From Streptomyces olivochromogenes (GTDB lineage Bacteria; Actinomycetota; Actinomycetes; Streptomycetales; Streptomycetaceae), in assembly GCF_001514115.1 (NCBI RefSeq), contig NZ_KQ948460.1, forward strand, positions 62,001 to 126,000: DNA of 64,000 nucleotides, given 5' to 3'. The position numbers and the translations under genes are program-made. Positions 30,908 to 39,943 of the stretch are shown piece after piece; within the stretch, counting starts at the first letter, position 1; each line of letters begins with the position of its first letter. The notes under the pieces were generated by a model. That model did no database searches. It was not told the DNA's origin and saw only the letters and a list, made by a program, of their open reading frames with translations.

Positions 30908-32599
30908 ATGAGCGACCGGTGGGCTCTCGGGCCGGCCGAGGACGGTGGCGCGGAGGTCGCCCCCCTCGGCTCCGACGGGCTGCCCGCGGGGCCGGTGCGC
31001 AGGGAGACGGACCTGGTCGAGGCCGTGCGGGGGCGACCCGACGTGGTCCGGTGGGTCTGGCGGTCCACGGCCGAGGTCTATCCGCGTCTGCTCGCCGCGG
31101 GGGTGCGAGTGGAGCGGTGTTACGACATCGAGGCCGCCGAGACACTGCTGCTCGGCCACGAGGGCCGGCTCGGCGAACCCCGGTCGGCGGCCGCCGCGCT
31201 GGCGAGACTGCGCGGCGGCCCCGTACCGCCGGATCCCCCGCAGCGCTCCGCCGAGCCCGGCTCGCAGTCGTCCCTCTTCGAGCCGCGCCCGGTCCGCGTG
31301 CCCCTGGAAGACCTCCTGGCGGTGTACGCCGATCAGCGCCGCCGGCACGACACGACCGCGCACCCGGAGCGCATGCACCTGCTGACGACGGCCGAGTCCG
31401 CGGGCATGCTCGTGGCGGCCGAGATGAACCGCACCGGGCTGCCGTGGCGCGCGGACGTCCACCGCGAGGTCCTGCACGAACTGCTCGGCGAGCGGTACGC
31501 GGGCGGCGGCGAGCCCAGACGCCTCGCCGAGCTCACGGACGAGGTGTCGGCCGCCTTCGGCAGACGCGTCCGCCCCGACCTGCCCGCCGACGTCATCAAG
31601 GCCTTCGCGCAGGCCGGGATCAAGATCAAGTCCACCCGGCGGTGGGAGATCGAGACCATCGAGCATCCTGCCGTGAAGCCGCTGCTCGCATACAAGAAGC
31701 TGTACCGGATCTGGGTGGCACACGGCTGGTCCTGGCTCCAGGACTGGGTGCGCGACGGACGCTTCCGGCCCGAGTACCTGCCCGGCGGAACCGTCACCGG
31801 CCGCTGGGTGACCAACGGCGGAGGCGCCCTGCAGATCCCCAAGGTGATCCGGCGCGCCGTCGTCGCCGACCCGGGCTGGCGGCTCGTGGTGGCCGACGCC
31901 GACCAGATGGAGCCGCGGGTGCTGGCCGCGATCTCGCGCGACCCCGGCCTGATGGAGGTCGCCGGACGGGAGAGCGACCTGTATCAGTCGGTGTCGGACC
32001 GGGCGTTCGCCGGCGACCGGGCACAGGCGAAACTCGCCGTGCTCGGCGCGGTGTACGGACAGACGTCCGGCGACGGCCTGAAGAACCTGGCCGCGCTGAG
32101 AAGACGCTTCCCCCGCGCCGTCGCCTATGTGGACGACGCGGCGCGGGCCGGCGAGGAGGGCCGACTCGTACGGACATGGCTGGGGCGGACGAGTCCCCCG
32201 GCGGCCGGCGCGTCCGACGCCTCCTCGGAGGAGGCGGGCCTCCCCCAGGACGAACCCGCCGAGGCCCTCGGAGACCAGGGCTGGGTGCCGGGCTACGCCT
32301 CCTCCAACTCCCGCGCCCGCGGCCGCTTCGCACGCAACTTCGTCGTCCAGGGCAGCGCCGCCGACTGGGCGCTGCTGCTGCTCGCCGCCCTCCGGCGCAC
32401 CTGCGCGGACCTCGCCGCCGAGCTGGTCTTCTTCCAGCACGACGAGGTGATCGTGCACTGTCCGGCCGAGGAGGCGGACGCGGTCGTGGCCGCGATCCGG
32501 GAGGCCGCGGAGCTGGCGGGACGGCTGACGTTCGGCGAGACCCCGGTCCACTTCCCGTTCACGACGGCGGTGGTGGAGTGCTACGCGGACGCGAAGTGA
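30908..32599 (+). CDS. Solitary family-A DNA polymerase-like protein
   Basis: A 563-residue relative of the Klenow part of DNA polymerase I, usually annotated bifunctional 3'-5' exonuclease/DNA polymerase. Motif A reads VVADADQMEPR near residue 327, motif B (O helix) RAQAKLAVLGAVYG near 373, and motif C QHDEV near 510, so both metal aspartates are kept. The O-helix phenylalanine is valine, which may alter nucleotide choice. The N-terminal part shows no clear DEDD exonuclease residues. It has no neighbouring repair genes. Confidence 0.88.
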   Translation: MSDRWALGPAEDGGAEVAPLGSDGLPAGPVRRETDLVEAVRGRPDVVRWVWRSTAEVYPRLLAAGVRVERCYDIEAAETLLLGHEGRLGEPRSAAAALARLRGGPVPPDPPQRSAEPGSQSSLFEPRPVRVPLEDLLAVYADQRRRHDTTAHPERMHLLTTAESAGMLVAAEMNRTGLPWRADVHREVLHELLGERYAGGGEPRRLAELTDEVSAAFGRRVRPDLPADVIKAFAQAGIKIKSTRRWEIETIEHPAVKPLLAYKKLYRIWVAHGWSWLQDWVRDGRFRPEYLPGGTVTGRWVTNGGGALQIPKVIRRAVVADPGWRLVVADADQMEPRVLAAISRDPGLMEVAGRESDLYQSVSDRAFAGDRAQAKLAVLGAVYGQTSGDGLKNLAALRRRFPRAVAYVDDAARAGEEGRLVRTWLGRTSPPAAGASDASSEEAGLPQDEPAEALGDQGWVPGYASSNSRARGRFARNFVVQGSAADWALLLLAALRRTCADLAAELVFFQHDEVIVHCPAEEADAVVAAIREAAELAGRLTFGETPVHFPFTTAVVECYADAK

Positions 32600-32683
32600 C
32601 CCGGACGGTGGCCCGCCCCCTCGGGTGACCCACTCCTACGCCGGGTGACCTCCTCGGCCAGGTGACCGGGTGCTCCAGGTGAT

Positions 32684-35600
32684 CTACTCCTCCTCCAGGA
32701 GTTCCTTCAGCGCTCCCACCACCGAGGAGTCCGTCCCGTCGAGCGCCGCGAGCGCCGACTTCCACAGCTCGTACGCCCCTCGGGCATCGCCCTGCGCGTG
32801 CAGCAGCAGCCCCAGCTGATGCCGGGCGAGCCCGCCGGTGTACCGGTCGGCGCGCTGATCGGCCCGGAAGAGCAGCAGGTCGCACTCGCGCGTGGCCCGT
32901 TCGGCATTCCCCACCCCGCGCAGCGCGCGCACCAGCCCGAGGCGCGTCTGCGACTCCCCGTGCCAGTCGCCGTGACCGCCGAGGATGCGCAGGCTCTCCT
33001 CGAAGTGCGGTACGGCGGCGGCCGGTTCGCCGAGCGTCAGATGGGCGTAGCCGATGTTGCAGTGCGCGGAGTGCCGGATGATCACGTCGTCCATCGCGTC
33101 GCCGATCGCCAGGCTGCGCTTGTGGTGGTCGATGGCGGCCCGGGCGTCCGTGTGCTCGTACAGATTGCCGAGGTGGCTGTAGGTGATGGCCTCGGTGTGC
33201 GGGTCGCCCAGCTCCCGGGAGAGTTCGAGGCTCTGCAACAGCGCCTCGCTGGACTCGGCGTGGCGGCCCAGCCCCTCCAGGAGCATGCCGCGGTTGTTCA
33301 GACCGCGCCGGATCCACGACAGCACCCCGAGCCGCCGCCAGATCGCCAGCGCCTCGTCGTTCAGCGTGAGCGCCTCGCTCGCGCGGCCCGTCATGAAGTG
33401 CAGCCCCGCGAGGTCCCCGAGCGCGTACGCCTGCGCGGCCTCGTCCCCGAGCCGCCGCGCCGCGCCCAGCGCGGCCCGCAGGAGCACCTCGGACTCCGGG
33501 ACGCGGCCGCTGCGCTGGAGGTAGGGGTTGAGCAGCCGCACCAGCACGGGAACGTACGCGGACGTGCCCGCGTACCGCTCCACCAGGGCCACCACGTTCT
33601 CCAGTTCCAGGTCGCCCCAGGCGAAGGCGTCCCTCGCGGTGCAGAACGGCGGCGTGGCCGCGGCGTCCACCGTGTGCGCGGCCGGCTGCGCGGCGGTCGG
33701 CCGGCTGCGGTCCTCGCGGTCGAGGCCCGGCTCGACGATCGCTTCGAGGGAGCGGGCGGCCACACCGGCGTACCAGCGCAACGCCCGCTCGGACACGTGG
33801 ATGTCCGCGCCCCCGCCCCCGGGTTCCCCGTCCGTCTCGCCCGCGATCTCCCGGGCGAAGTCGCGGACGAGGTCGTGGGGTGCGTAGCGGCCGAACGCCG
33901 TCTCCTCCAGGAGCGCGACGTCGACGAGGCGGTCGAGGGCGGCCTCGGCACGGAACTCGGCGATGCCGGAGAGCCGGGCGAGCAGGGGCGCCCCGTACAC
34001 GGGGAGGTCGAGCGCGCCGATGCCGCGCAGCACGCGCGCCGCGTCCTGGTCGGCCTCCCGCTCCGAGGCACGCAGCGCGTCGAGCGCGACGGCCAGCGAT
34101 CTGCGGACGCTCAGGTCGTCGTACTCCAGATGATGCAACCGTCCTTCCGTGGCGGTCAGTTGACCGGCGAGGACGTCCGGTGTGAGCGCGCGGCGCGCGG
34201 CGAGACGGGCCGCGACCACGCGCAGGGCGAGCGGGAGCCGGCCGGTGAGTTCGACGAGGGGGTGCGTGCCGTCGAGGCCGTCCACCCGCCCGGACACCGC
34301 GCGCAGCAGCGCCGCGCTGTCCTCGACCGAGAGCGGCGCGAGCGGGAAGCGCCGCGCGCCGTCCAGCGCGGTGAGCGGTGAACGGCTCGTCACGATCACC
34401 GCGCACCCCGCGCCCGCGGGCAGCAGCGGCCGTACCTGAGCGGCGTGCGCGGCGTCGTCGAGCACCATCAGAGTGCGCGTCGGAGCCAGCATCGAGCGGA
34501 GCAACGCGGCGGCCGCGTCGGGGTGTTCCGGGATCCGGCGCGGCTCGGCACCGAGGTCGCGCAGCAGCGCGGCGAGCGCCTGGCCGGGGGTGAGGGGGGT
34601 CATTCCGGGCGTGGCGCCGTGCAGGTTGACGTACAGCTGGCCGTCGGGGAAACGTTCCCGCAGGCCGTGTGCCACATGCAGCGCCAGGGCGCTCTTGCCG
34701 ACTCCGGCCATCCCGCTGATGACGGCGACGGCCGGAGCGGGGGGCCCGGGGTGCCGGGCCGTGTCGAGGGCCACGTTCAGTTCCCGGCGTACGTCGGCGC
34801 GACCGGTGAAGTGCCCGGGCGGGGGCGGCAGCTGGGCGGGCCGGGGCGGGGCCGGCTCCGCCGGGGCGGTCTGCTCCGCGCGGTCTCTGTCCGCGACCCC
34901 GTTCCCGTCCCGGCCGTGTGCGAACTCGCCGTTCTCCCCCGTCCGCTCACGCAGGATCTCCAGATGCGCCGCGCGCACCGCGGGCCCGGGCTCGACACCG
35001 AGTTCCTCGACCAGACGGGCCCGTAGGTCGCGGTGGACGGCCAGGGCCTCGGCCTGACGTCCGGTGCGGTGCAGTACGAGCATCAGCAACCGGTGAAAGG
35101 CCTCACGCAAGGGGTACTCAGCGACAAGTGCGGACAACTCGGGTGCGAGGGCGGCGAGTCGGGCGGGGCCGGGGGGACTGAAAGCACCGGTGGCACTGGT
35201 GCCACTGGTGCCACTGGTGCCACTGGTGCCACTGGTGGCTTCCGTTGCTTTTGCGTCGGCGGAGGTCCCGGCGTCCCTGGTGTCCCTGGCGTCCCCGGTG
35301 TCCCCGGTGTCTCCGAAAACCCAGCCGACCCCGGTACCACCAGTGCCCCCAGCGTGCGCGGCGTCACCGGCGCCCTCACCCGCACCACCCGCAAAAGCCC
35401 CCGCGCCCCCCGTGCCCCCCGGCCCCGCAATCCGCAACTCGGCCTCGTACCGCCACTCCAGGACGAGCAGCCGTGCCTCCTCCAGGCGCTGGACGAGCGC
35501 GTGTCCGCCGAGTTCGGGCGGGACCCCGCCGAGCGGTGTGCCGCGCCACAGCGCGAGCGCCGCCAGGGCCTCGTGCAGCGCCCGCTCCCAGTCACGCCCG

Positions 35601-35950
35601 GCGTGCGCGGCGCGCGCGGCCGTGACATGGGACTCGAAGACGCGCACGTCCAACTCGCCCTCGCCGACCCGCAGGAGATACCCGGGCGGCATGGCCCGCA
35701 GCCGCTCCGGATCGTCGAGGAGCCGCCGCAGCCGGGTGACGTGGTTCTGCAACGAGGCCTGTGCGGACGCGGGCGGCGCCCCGCCCCACAGCGCGTCCTT
35801 GAGCGCGTCCACCGAGACGACCCGACCCGGCTCCAGGAGCAGGGCGACCAGCAGGGCGCGCATCTTGCCGCCGCCGATCGCACGCACCTCGCCGTCGGCG
35901 TCGTACAACACCGGAGGCCCCAGCAGCCCGAACCGCAGCCCGTACCGCAT
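32684..35950 (-). CDS. AfsR-type regulator (SARP DNA-binding, BTAD, NB-ARC, TPR)
   Basis: A 1,088-residue regulator. OmpR-like winged helix at 5-95 (GGGKMRALLVALLLEPGRVV), BTAD at about 105-370 but broken by a low-complexity insert at 178-257, NTPase with P-loop GMAGVGKSA near 415 and Walker B LMVLDDA, then helical TPRs from about 760 to the end. AfsR-like proteins activate antibiotic or developmental genes after sensing through their NTPase/TPR parts. No biosynthetic cluster lies within the window, so the target is unknown. The ATG at 35950 is chosen because MRYGLRFGLLGP is the family start; no ribosome site is clear. Confidence 0.92.
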   Translation of the reverse strand: MRYGLRFGLLGPPVLYDADGEVRAIGGGKMRALLVALLLEPGRVVSVDALKDALWGGAPPASAQASLQNHVTRLRRLLDDPERLRAMPPGYLLRVGEGELDVRVFESHVTAARAAHAGRDWERALHEALAALALWRGTPLGGVPPELGGHALVQRLEEARLLVLEWRYEAELRIAGPGGTGGAGAFAGGAGEGAGDAAHAGGTGGTGVGWVFGDTGDTGDARDTRDAGTSADAKATEATSGTSGTSGTSGTSATGAFSPPGPARLAALAPELSALVAEYPLREAFHRLLMLVLHRTGRQAEALAVHRDLRARLVEELGVEPGPAVRAAHLEILRERTGENGEFAHGRDGNGVADRDRAEQTAPAEPAPPRPAQLPPPPGHFTGRADVRRELNVALDTARHPGPPAPAVAVISGMAGVGKSALALHVAHGLRERFPDGQLYVNLHGATPGMTPLTPGQALAALLRDLGAEPRRIPEHPDAAAALLRSMLAPTRTLMVLDDAAHAAQVRPLLPAGAGCAVIVTSRSPLTALDGARRFPLAPLSVEDSAALLRAVSGRVDGLDGTHPLVELTGRLPLALRVVAARLAARRALTPDVLAGQLTATEGRLHHLEYDDLSVRRSLAVALDALRASEREADQDAARVLRGIGALDLPVYGAPLLARLSGIAEFRAEAALDRLVDVALLEETAFGRYAPHDLVRDFAREIAGETDGEPGGGGADIHVSERALRWYAGVAARSLEAIVEPGLDREDRSRPTAAQPAAHTVDAAATPPFCTARDAFAWGDLELENVVALVERYAGTSAYVPVLVRLLNPYLQRSGRVPESEVLLRAALGAARRLGDEAAQAYALGDLAGLHFMTGRASEALTLNDEALAIWRRLGVLSWIRRGLNNRGMLLEGLGRHAESSEALLQSLELSRELGDPHTEAITYSHLGNLYEHTDARAAIDHHKRSLAIGDAMDDVIIRHSAHCNIGYAHLTLGEPAAAVPHFEESLRILGGHGDWHGESQTRLGLVRALRGVGNAERATRECDLLLFRADQRADRYTGGLARHQLGLLLHAQGDARGAYELWKSALAALDGTDSSVVGALKELLEEE
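35189..35315 (-). repeat. Two runs of 9-bp tandem repeats inside the AfsR-type gene
   Basis: Five units of GGTGCCACT type at 35189-35233 plus a partial unit, and four units of GTCCCCGGT type at 35273-35308 plus a partial unit. They keep the frame and encode SGT and DTG tripeptides in the insert that interrupts the BTAD domain. Confidence 0.85.
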
Positions 35951-36218
35951 AGCCCGCCCCACTGCCTTTCCGCGCGATCGACCCGACCGGTTCAGACCGG
36001 TACCGACCACACCCATGGCGACTTCGCGCCTTCTTGCGACGACTTCACGCCGACCGACTTCCGGTTTCCGGGTTTCCGGATGGAAACCCGTTGGCGACAT
36101 GTTAGCGATCCGTTGGCGCGGGCTGATGAGATCACTTCATCGGATCTGGCCCGACGGTGCGCGCGTACGACGCGTAACTCGGGGGAGTGTCGCCGCCGTG
36201 GCCGGATCCGGGGACAGA

Positions 36219-36257
36219 GAGGGCCCCGGTCGTCGGAGGTGAGCGGCCGGGGCCCTC
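36219..36257. terminator. Terminator hairpin after glycosyltransferase gene
   Basis: Arms GAGGGCCCCGG (36219-36229) and CCGGGGCCCTC (36247-36257) with a 17-base loop, just past the stop of the leftward glycosyltransferase gene. Confidence 0.78.
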
Positions 36258-36287
36258 GTCCGCTCCCGGCCGTCCTGCCGCTCGCCG

Positions 36288-37184
36288 TCAGATGACGGGC
36301 GGGCGCCCCAGTCGCGTGAGCCGCCACACCGTGCGCCACCGCATCGGCCGCCGCTCGCCGCCCGACTGCCGCAGCCCTTCCGCGAAGCCGCCGAACCAGG
36401 CCCGCAGCCCACCGAGCGACCGCGTCCGTGCGAGCGTCAGCAGCATCCAGATTCCCAGGTGCACGGGGATGAGCGGGAGGGGCAGCCTGCGACGGGTGAG
36501 CCAGACCCGGTTTCGGGCGGTGACCCGGTAGTAGATGGCGTGCCGGGCGGGCGAGGTCTTGGGGTGCTGGAGCAGCAGTTCGGGCTCGTACAGCACGGTC
36601 CACCCGTCGTCGATGGCCCGCCAGGCCATGTCCGTCTCCTCGTGTGCGAAGAAGAACTCGGCCGGCCAGTCCCCGATCCGGGCGAGCATGGGCATGGACA
36701 GCGCGTGTCCGCCGCCGAGGAATCCGGTGACCGGACCGCCCCGCATCGGGTCCTTGGCCCCGACCCGGGGCACATGCCGGCGCTGGGTCTCCCCGTTCTC
36801 GTCGGCGATGCGGAAGCCGACGATGCCCAGGCGCGGATCGGCGGTGTACAGGTCCCGCACCTTGCGCAGCACATCCGCGTCGACCAGCAGCCCGTCGTCG
36901 TCCAGCTCGACGACGACGTCCACGTCCGCGAACTCCCTGAGCCGGGCGAGGCCCACGTTGCGCCCGCCGGGGCAGCCGAGGTTCTCGTCGACCTCGATGC
37001 CGGTCACCTCACCGGGCAGTCCCAGCCGCTCGGCGAACTCGGGCAGTGGACACCCGTTTCCCACGATCACGATCCGCGCGGGCGCGACGTCCTGCTTGGC
37101 CACCGAGGTGAGCAGCGCGTCGACCTCGTCGGGCCGGTTCCCCATGGTCACGACGGCAACGGCGATCCGAGGCCCCTCCGACAC
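36288..37184 (-). CDS. Family 2 glycosyltransferase
   Basis: A 298-residue GT-A fold transferase: AVAVVTMGNRPDEVDALLTSV at the start, DENLGCPGGRNVGL for nucleotide binding, the metal-binding ELDDDG, and HEETDMAWRAIDDGW, which is the ED-type acceptor/catalytic region. A hydrophobic segment with LPLPLIPVHLGIWMLLTLA near residue 235 may touch the membrane. The sugar and acceptor are unknown; no other cell-wall sugar genes are adjacent. GTG at 37184 follows GGAG. Confidence 0.93.
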   Translation of the reverse strand: MSEGPRIAVAVVTMGNRPDEVDALLTSVAKQDVAPARIVIVGNGCPLPEFAERLGLPGEVTGIEVDENLGCPGGRNVGLARLREFADVDVVVELDDDGLLVDADVLRKVRDLYTADPRLGIVGFRIADENGETQRRHVPRVGAKDPMRGGPVTGFLGGGHALSMPMLARIGDWPAEFFFAHEETDMAWRAIDDGWTVLYEPELLLQHPKTSPARHAIYYRVTARNRVWLTRRRLPLPLIPVHLGIWMLLTLARTRSLGGLRAWFGGFAEGLRQSGGERRPMRWRTVWRLTRLGRPPVI

Positions 37185-37286
37185 GACACCACTCCATCCC
37201 AGGCCGACAACTCTGCCCGCGATGCTAGCCGTTAACCCGGAGTCTCCCTCAGGTACGCCGCGTTTCCTCGCGCTCTCCGCATTTAC

Positions 37287-37751
37287 TCACGTCGTACGAA
37301 GCTCTTTGCGCCGTACGAACTTCAGTCCCGACCAGTCCTCCCCCAGCGCGGCCACCTTCACGTCGACCACCCCGAGCGGCAGGAAGATCTCGCGCAGGGC
37401 GTTCTCGGTGATGTCGCTGCGGTGCCCGGCCGCCTTGCGTGGCCAGGCGATCCAGAGCATCGCGTGATCGTCGAGACCCCCCACCAGGGCGGGAGCCTCG
37501 GCGACCAGTTCTCCCAGGGACCGGTGGAAGACGACGGCGACATCGACCCCCGCGGACCCTTCGCCCCCATCGCCCCCTTCACCCCCATCGCTCCCATCGC
37601 CTCCGGACACGGCACACCCCTCCGGCAGTCCGGGGATCTCCCACCCCTCGGGCCGGTGCACCAGCCGCACCCGCTGCCCGGCCTTGACGCCGATCTTCTT
37701 GGCGAGCGGCGTACCGGAGTACCCACCGCCGGCCGTACGGGACGTACGCAC
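37287..37751 (-). CDS. DUF3052 protein with Gly/Asp insert
   Basis: A 154-residue DUF3052-type protein: GGYSGTPLAKKIGVKAGQRV near the N-terminus, DVAVVFHRSLGEL, MLWIAWPRKAAG, ITENALREIFLPLG and VDVKVAALGEDWSGLKFVRRKE. An insert of about 20 residues made of GGDGSDGGEGG repeats is placed between strands. The family occurs in many actinobacteria; function unknown. GTG at 37751 follows AAGGGG; a longer frame to 37829 is open but its extra residues look non-coding. Confidence 0.82.
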   Translation of the reverse strand: MRTSRTAGGGYSGTPLAKKIGVKAGQRVRLVHRPEGWEIPGLPEGCAVSGGDGSDGGEGGDGGEGSAGVDVAVVFHRSLGELVAEAPALVGGLDDHAMLWIAWPRKAAGHRSDITENALREIFLPLGVVDVKVAALGEDWSGLKFVRRKELRTT

Positions 37752-37856
37752 ACCGGACCCCTTCCCGCCCCTGCTTCCACCGCGGTCAGGGGCGAACCTG
37801 CTCGGGAACCTACTCGGCGCGGGGGCCACGACACGGCGTGCGCGCCCGGAGTCCCG

Positions 37857-37922
37857 TCAACTCTCACCGACTCTTGTCGACTCTTACCGAGTCCTGTCGG
37901 CCCTTACCGAGTCCTGTCCCCC
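37857..37922. repeat. Three about 20-bp tandem repeats
   Basis: Repeats of the pattern ACTCTTACCGAGTCCTGTCGG with drift, read on the plus strand. They overlap the 3' end of the truncated monooxygenase-like frame and supply its stop codon. Confidence 0.75.
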
Positions 37923-38045
37923 CTTAGCGGACGCACCCCCCTCGGGCCGCTCGACCTCGATCGCGGCGAACATCTTCCGCAGCGCCGCTTCGAGGTCGTC
38001 GACGCACTCGGGCCTCACCGTGGCACGCACCATCAGAACAGCCAT
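37884..38045 (-). pseudogene. Truncated ABM-type (antibiotic biosynthesis monooxygenase-like) gene
   Basis: The ATG at 38045 has a good ribosome site (AAGGAG) and begins MAVLMVRATVRPECVDDLEA followed by ALRKMFAAIE, which is the first half of a small dimeric alpha/beta barrel protein of the ABM type, normally about 95-100 residues. After roughly residue 35 the homology stops and the frame enters tandem repeats, ending at codon 53. The gene is therefore probably broken by a deletion or repeat expansion. Upstream, three copies of CTGTCACAC-type 10-bp units lie near 38072-38095. Confidence 0.6.
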
Positions 38046-38181
38046 GTCGGCATCTCCTTCTCGTCCCTGTCACACCTGTCACACCTGTCACACCGCTACC
38101 GGGCCACGTGGGTGGCGCCATCTCCCTGACGCGCCCGGAGGCGGAGGTGTGACGGGGACGAAGAAGGAAATCCCCGGCCGG

Positions 38182-38937
38182 TCAGGCGTTGGGGTCGAAC
38201 GAGATGCCCGCCGGCATGGCCTTCGTGAGGTGGGCGGCGAAGTTGGCGTCCTTGAGGCCGAAGTTGGCGCTGCCGAAGTCGTAGGCGCTCAGCTTGTCGC
38301 GCAGACCCGCCGGGTAGCCGTTCCAGCCGACCAGGGCCGGGTACCGCCAGGTGTGGTAGCCGTTCTCCGGCGGCTCGTCGCCCGAGTTCGCGAGCCGGAA
38401 GTCATGGGTGCTCAGACCGTCCTTGTGATAGACGATCTTGGGGTGCGTGCCGTCCCACAGGACCTGGTCGGCGCTGTAGACGTTGAAGTCGCCGTGCGCG
38501 GACGTGGAGACGTACTTGGCCTGGTTGTTCTGCACCCAGACCGCCACGTGCTCCCAGTCGTGGCGGTGCCCGCCGATCGTGGCCTGGTCCTTCTCGAAGT
38601 AGAGGCCGTAGAGGATCACGCACCAGCCGTTGTTGCACTTCTCGCGCGAGTAGCCGTTGGTGTTGTCGAGGTCCGAGGTGTCGTGGCACTCGCCGCTGGG
38701 TGAACCCGAGGGCTTGAGGCCGCCGTTGATGGTTCCGTCGGGGCCGATGGCGGGCGTGGGGTAGCAGCCGTCCGTGTCGTAGTCGTACGCCGGCTGCCAG
38801 GTCTTCTCCAAGTCGTCCGCGTGGGCGGGCAGGGCCGTGGGCGGGGCGGCGAGCGCGCTGCCGGGGAAGGCGACGACCAGCGCGACGGCGCTGCCGAGGA
38901 TGAGAGAGGCCCTGCGTACGCGCGAGCTCTTCTGCAC
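38182..38937 (-). CDS. Secreted NPP1/NLP-family protein
   Basis: A 251-residue exported protein of the necrosis- and ethylene-inducing peptide-like family. The signal peptide runs to about ALAAP (residue 30). The hallmark heptapeptide-like motif GHRHDWE is complete (GGHRHDWEHVAVWV), and two cysteine pairs are likely. In plant pathogens this fold binds sphingolipid heads and a divalent metal and breaks plant membranes; many soil Streptomyces carry non-toxic relatives. GTG at 38937 has AGGAGG five bases upstream. Confidence 0.92.
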   Translation of the reverse strand: MQKSSRVRRASLILGSAVALVVAFPGSALAAPPTALPAHADDLEKTWQPAYDYDTDGCYPTPAIGPDGTINGGLKPSGSPSGECHDTSDLDNTNGYSREKCNNGWCVILYGLYFEKDQATIGGHRHDWEHVAVWVQNNQAKYVSTSAHGDFNVYSADQVLWDGTHPKIVYHKDGLSTHDFRLANSGDEPPENGYHTWRYPALVGWNGYPAGLRDKLSAYDFGSANFGLKDANFAAHLTKAMPAGISFDPNA

Positions 38938-39067
38938 TGCGTCCTCCTGAGGGACCGCGAGGGGGGGGTGAGGCAAGCGGTTTCTTTGGCATGCCCGGAT
39001 CACCCTCACCTGACTCGTTGAGCGCTCAAGCGGTGCAGAGTGTCCCGCGGATGAAGGATCAACCAAC

Positions 39068-39175
39068 AAAGGGAGCGCGGGAGTTGGCGCCTATAGAGGG
39101 GACGCGGGAGTCGACGCCCACAAAGGGGACGTGGGAGTCGGCGCCGACAAAGGGGACGTGGGAGTCGGCGCCGAT
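39068..39175. repeat. Four exact-length 27-bp tandem repeats
   Basis: Units at 39068, 39095, 39122 and 39149, each of the form AAAGGGGACGTGGGAGTCGG plus CGCCGAC with few changes; the last two differ at the final base only. They lie in the 456-base gene-free gap between the NPP1 and MarR genes. Because the unit is divisible by three, long shadow frames run through both strands. Confidence 0.9.
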
Positions 39176-39325
39176 CATGACAGACGCCTCGGTCGACACC
39201 TCTGGACAGACACCCCGGCCGGCATCACGGACATCCGCGCGTTCGGCCGCCGGTCCCTCGGGACGGCGCTCGCCGCCAACGGCCCTCATCGCCGTAGCCC
39301 TCATCGCGCTGTTCCGAACCACACC

Positions 39326-39353
39326 GGGGCGGGCCGGAGAACCGGCCCGCCCC
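39326..39353. terminator. Terminator hairpin after marR-like gene
   Basis: A perfect 12-bp stem GGGGCGGGCCGG/CCGGCCCGCCCC with an AGAA tetraloop, 40 bases past the stop of the leftward MarR gene. Confidence 0.87.
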
Positions 39354-39393
39354 GAGTCCCCCACCCTCCCCTTCACCCGCTCAACTCACCCGC

Positions 39394-39861
39394 TCAACCC
39401 CGCGGCCAGGGACGCCCGTCGAGACGCTCGATGTCGCGGTTGAAACGGCTGAGATAGGCGGCGAACTCGGCCACGTCCTCGGGATCCCAGTCGGTCATGA
39501 TCTTCTCGAGACCGTCCAGGTTCTCGGCGCGGTGGGCGTCCAGCCGGCGCTTCCCCTCCGCGGTGATGGCGAACTTGCGGGCGATACCCCCCTCGGGGTC
39601 GGGCATGCGCTCGACGACCCCGGCCCGCAGCATCGCGGCGGTCTGCCGGTTGAGGGTGGACGCGTCCAGGCCGAAGGCCTCTCTGAGCTCACCGATGGAC
39701 ATCGGGCCTTGCACCTGAATGCGGCTGAGCAGGACGTACGCACTGCGGTCCAGCCGCTCCTCACTCGTCCCGCGCCCCCGCGGGTTGAGCATGTGCATGT
39801 GGCGCCCGAGCAGCATGGTCTCGAATTCCAGCAGGTCAAGTCGCTTGTCCACGCGAGGCAT
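39394..39861 (-). CDS. MarR-family transcriptional regulator
   Basis: A 155-residue winged-helix regulator: VLLSRIQVQGPMSIGELREAFGLDASTLNRQTAAMLRAG (residues about 43-82) holds the recognition helix, and DPEGGIARKFAITAEGKRRL the wing. It is divergent from an MFS exporter gene, the standard arrangement for drug-sensing repressors that release both promoters on ligand binding. Two dyads in the shared gap are candidate operators. Confidence 0.94.
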   Translation of the reverse strand: MPRVDKRLDLLEFETMLLGRHMHMLNPRGRGTSEERLDRSAYVLLSRIQVQGPMSIGELREAFGLDASTLNRQTAAMLRAGVVERMPDPEGGIARKFAITAEGKRRLDAHRAENLDGLEKIMTDWDPEDVAEFAAYLSRFNRDIERLDGRPWPRG

Positions 39862-39943
39862 CCTTCGGCTCCTGGCTCGCTTCCCCTACAGGAAAGTTAC
39901 CTCCCGCCAGGTATACCACCGCGATGTGTAGGATGCATTAGAC

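Noticed and set aside
38991..39443. A 150-codon plus-strand frame through the 27-bp repeats
   Set aside because: Openness comes from the repeat length being divisible by three; no ribosome site, no domain, and it overlaps the terminator and the MarR gene end.
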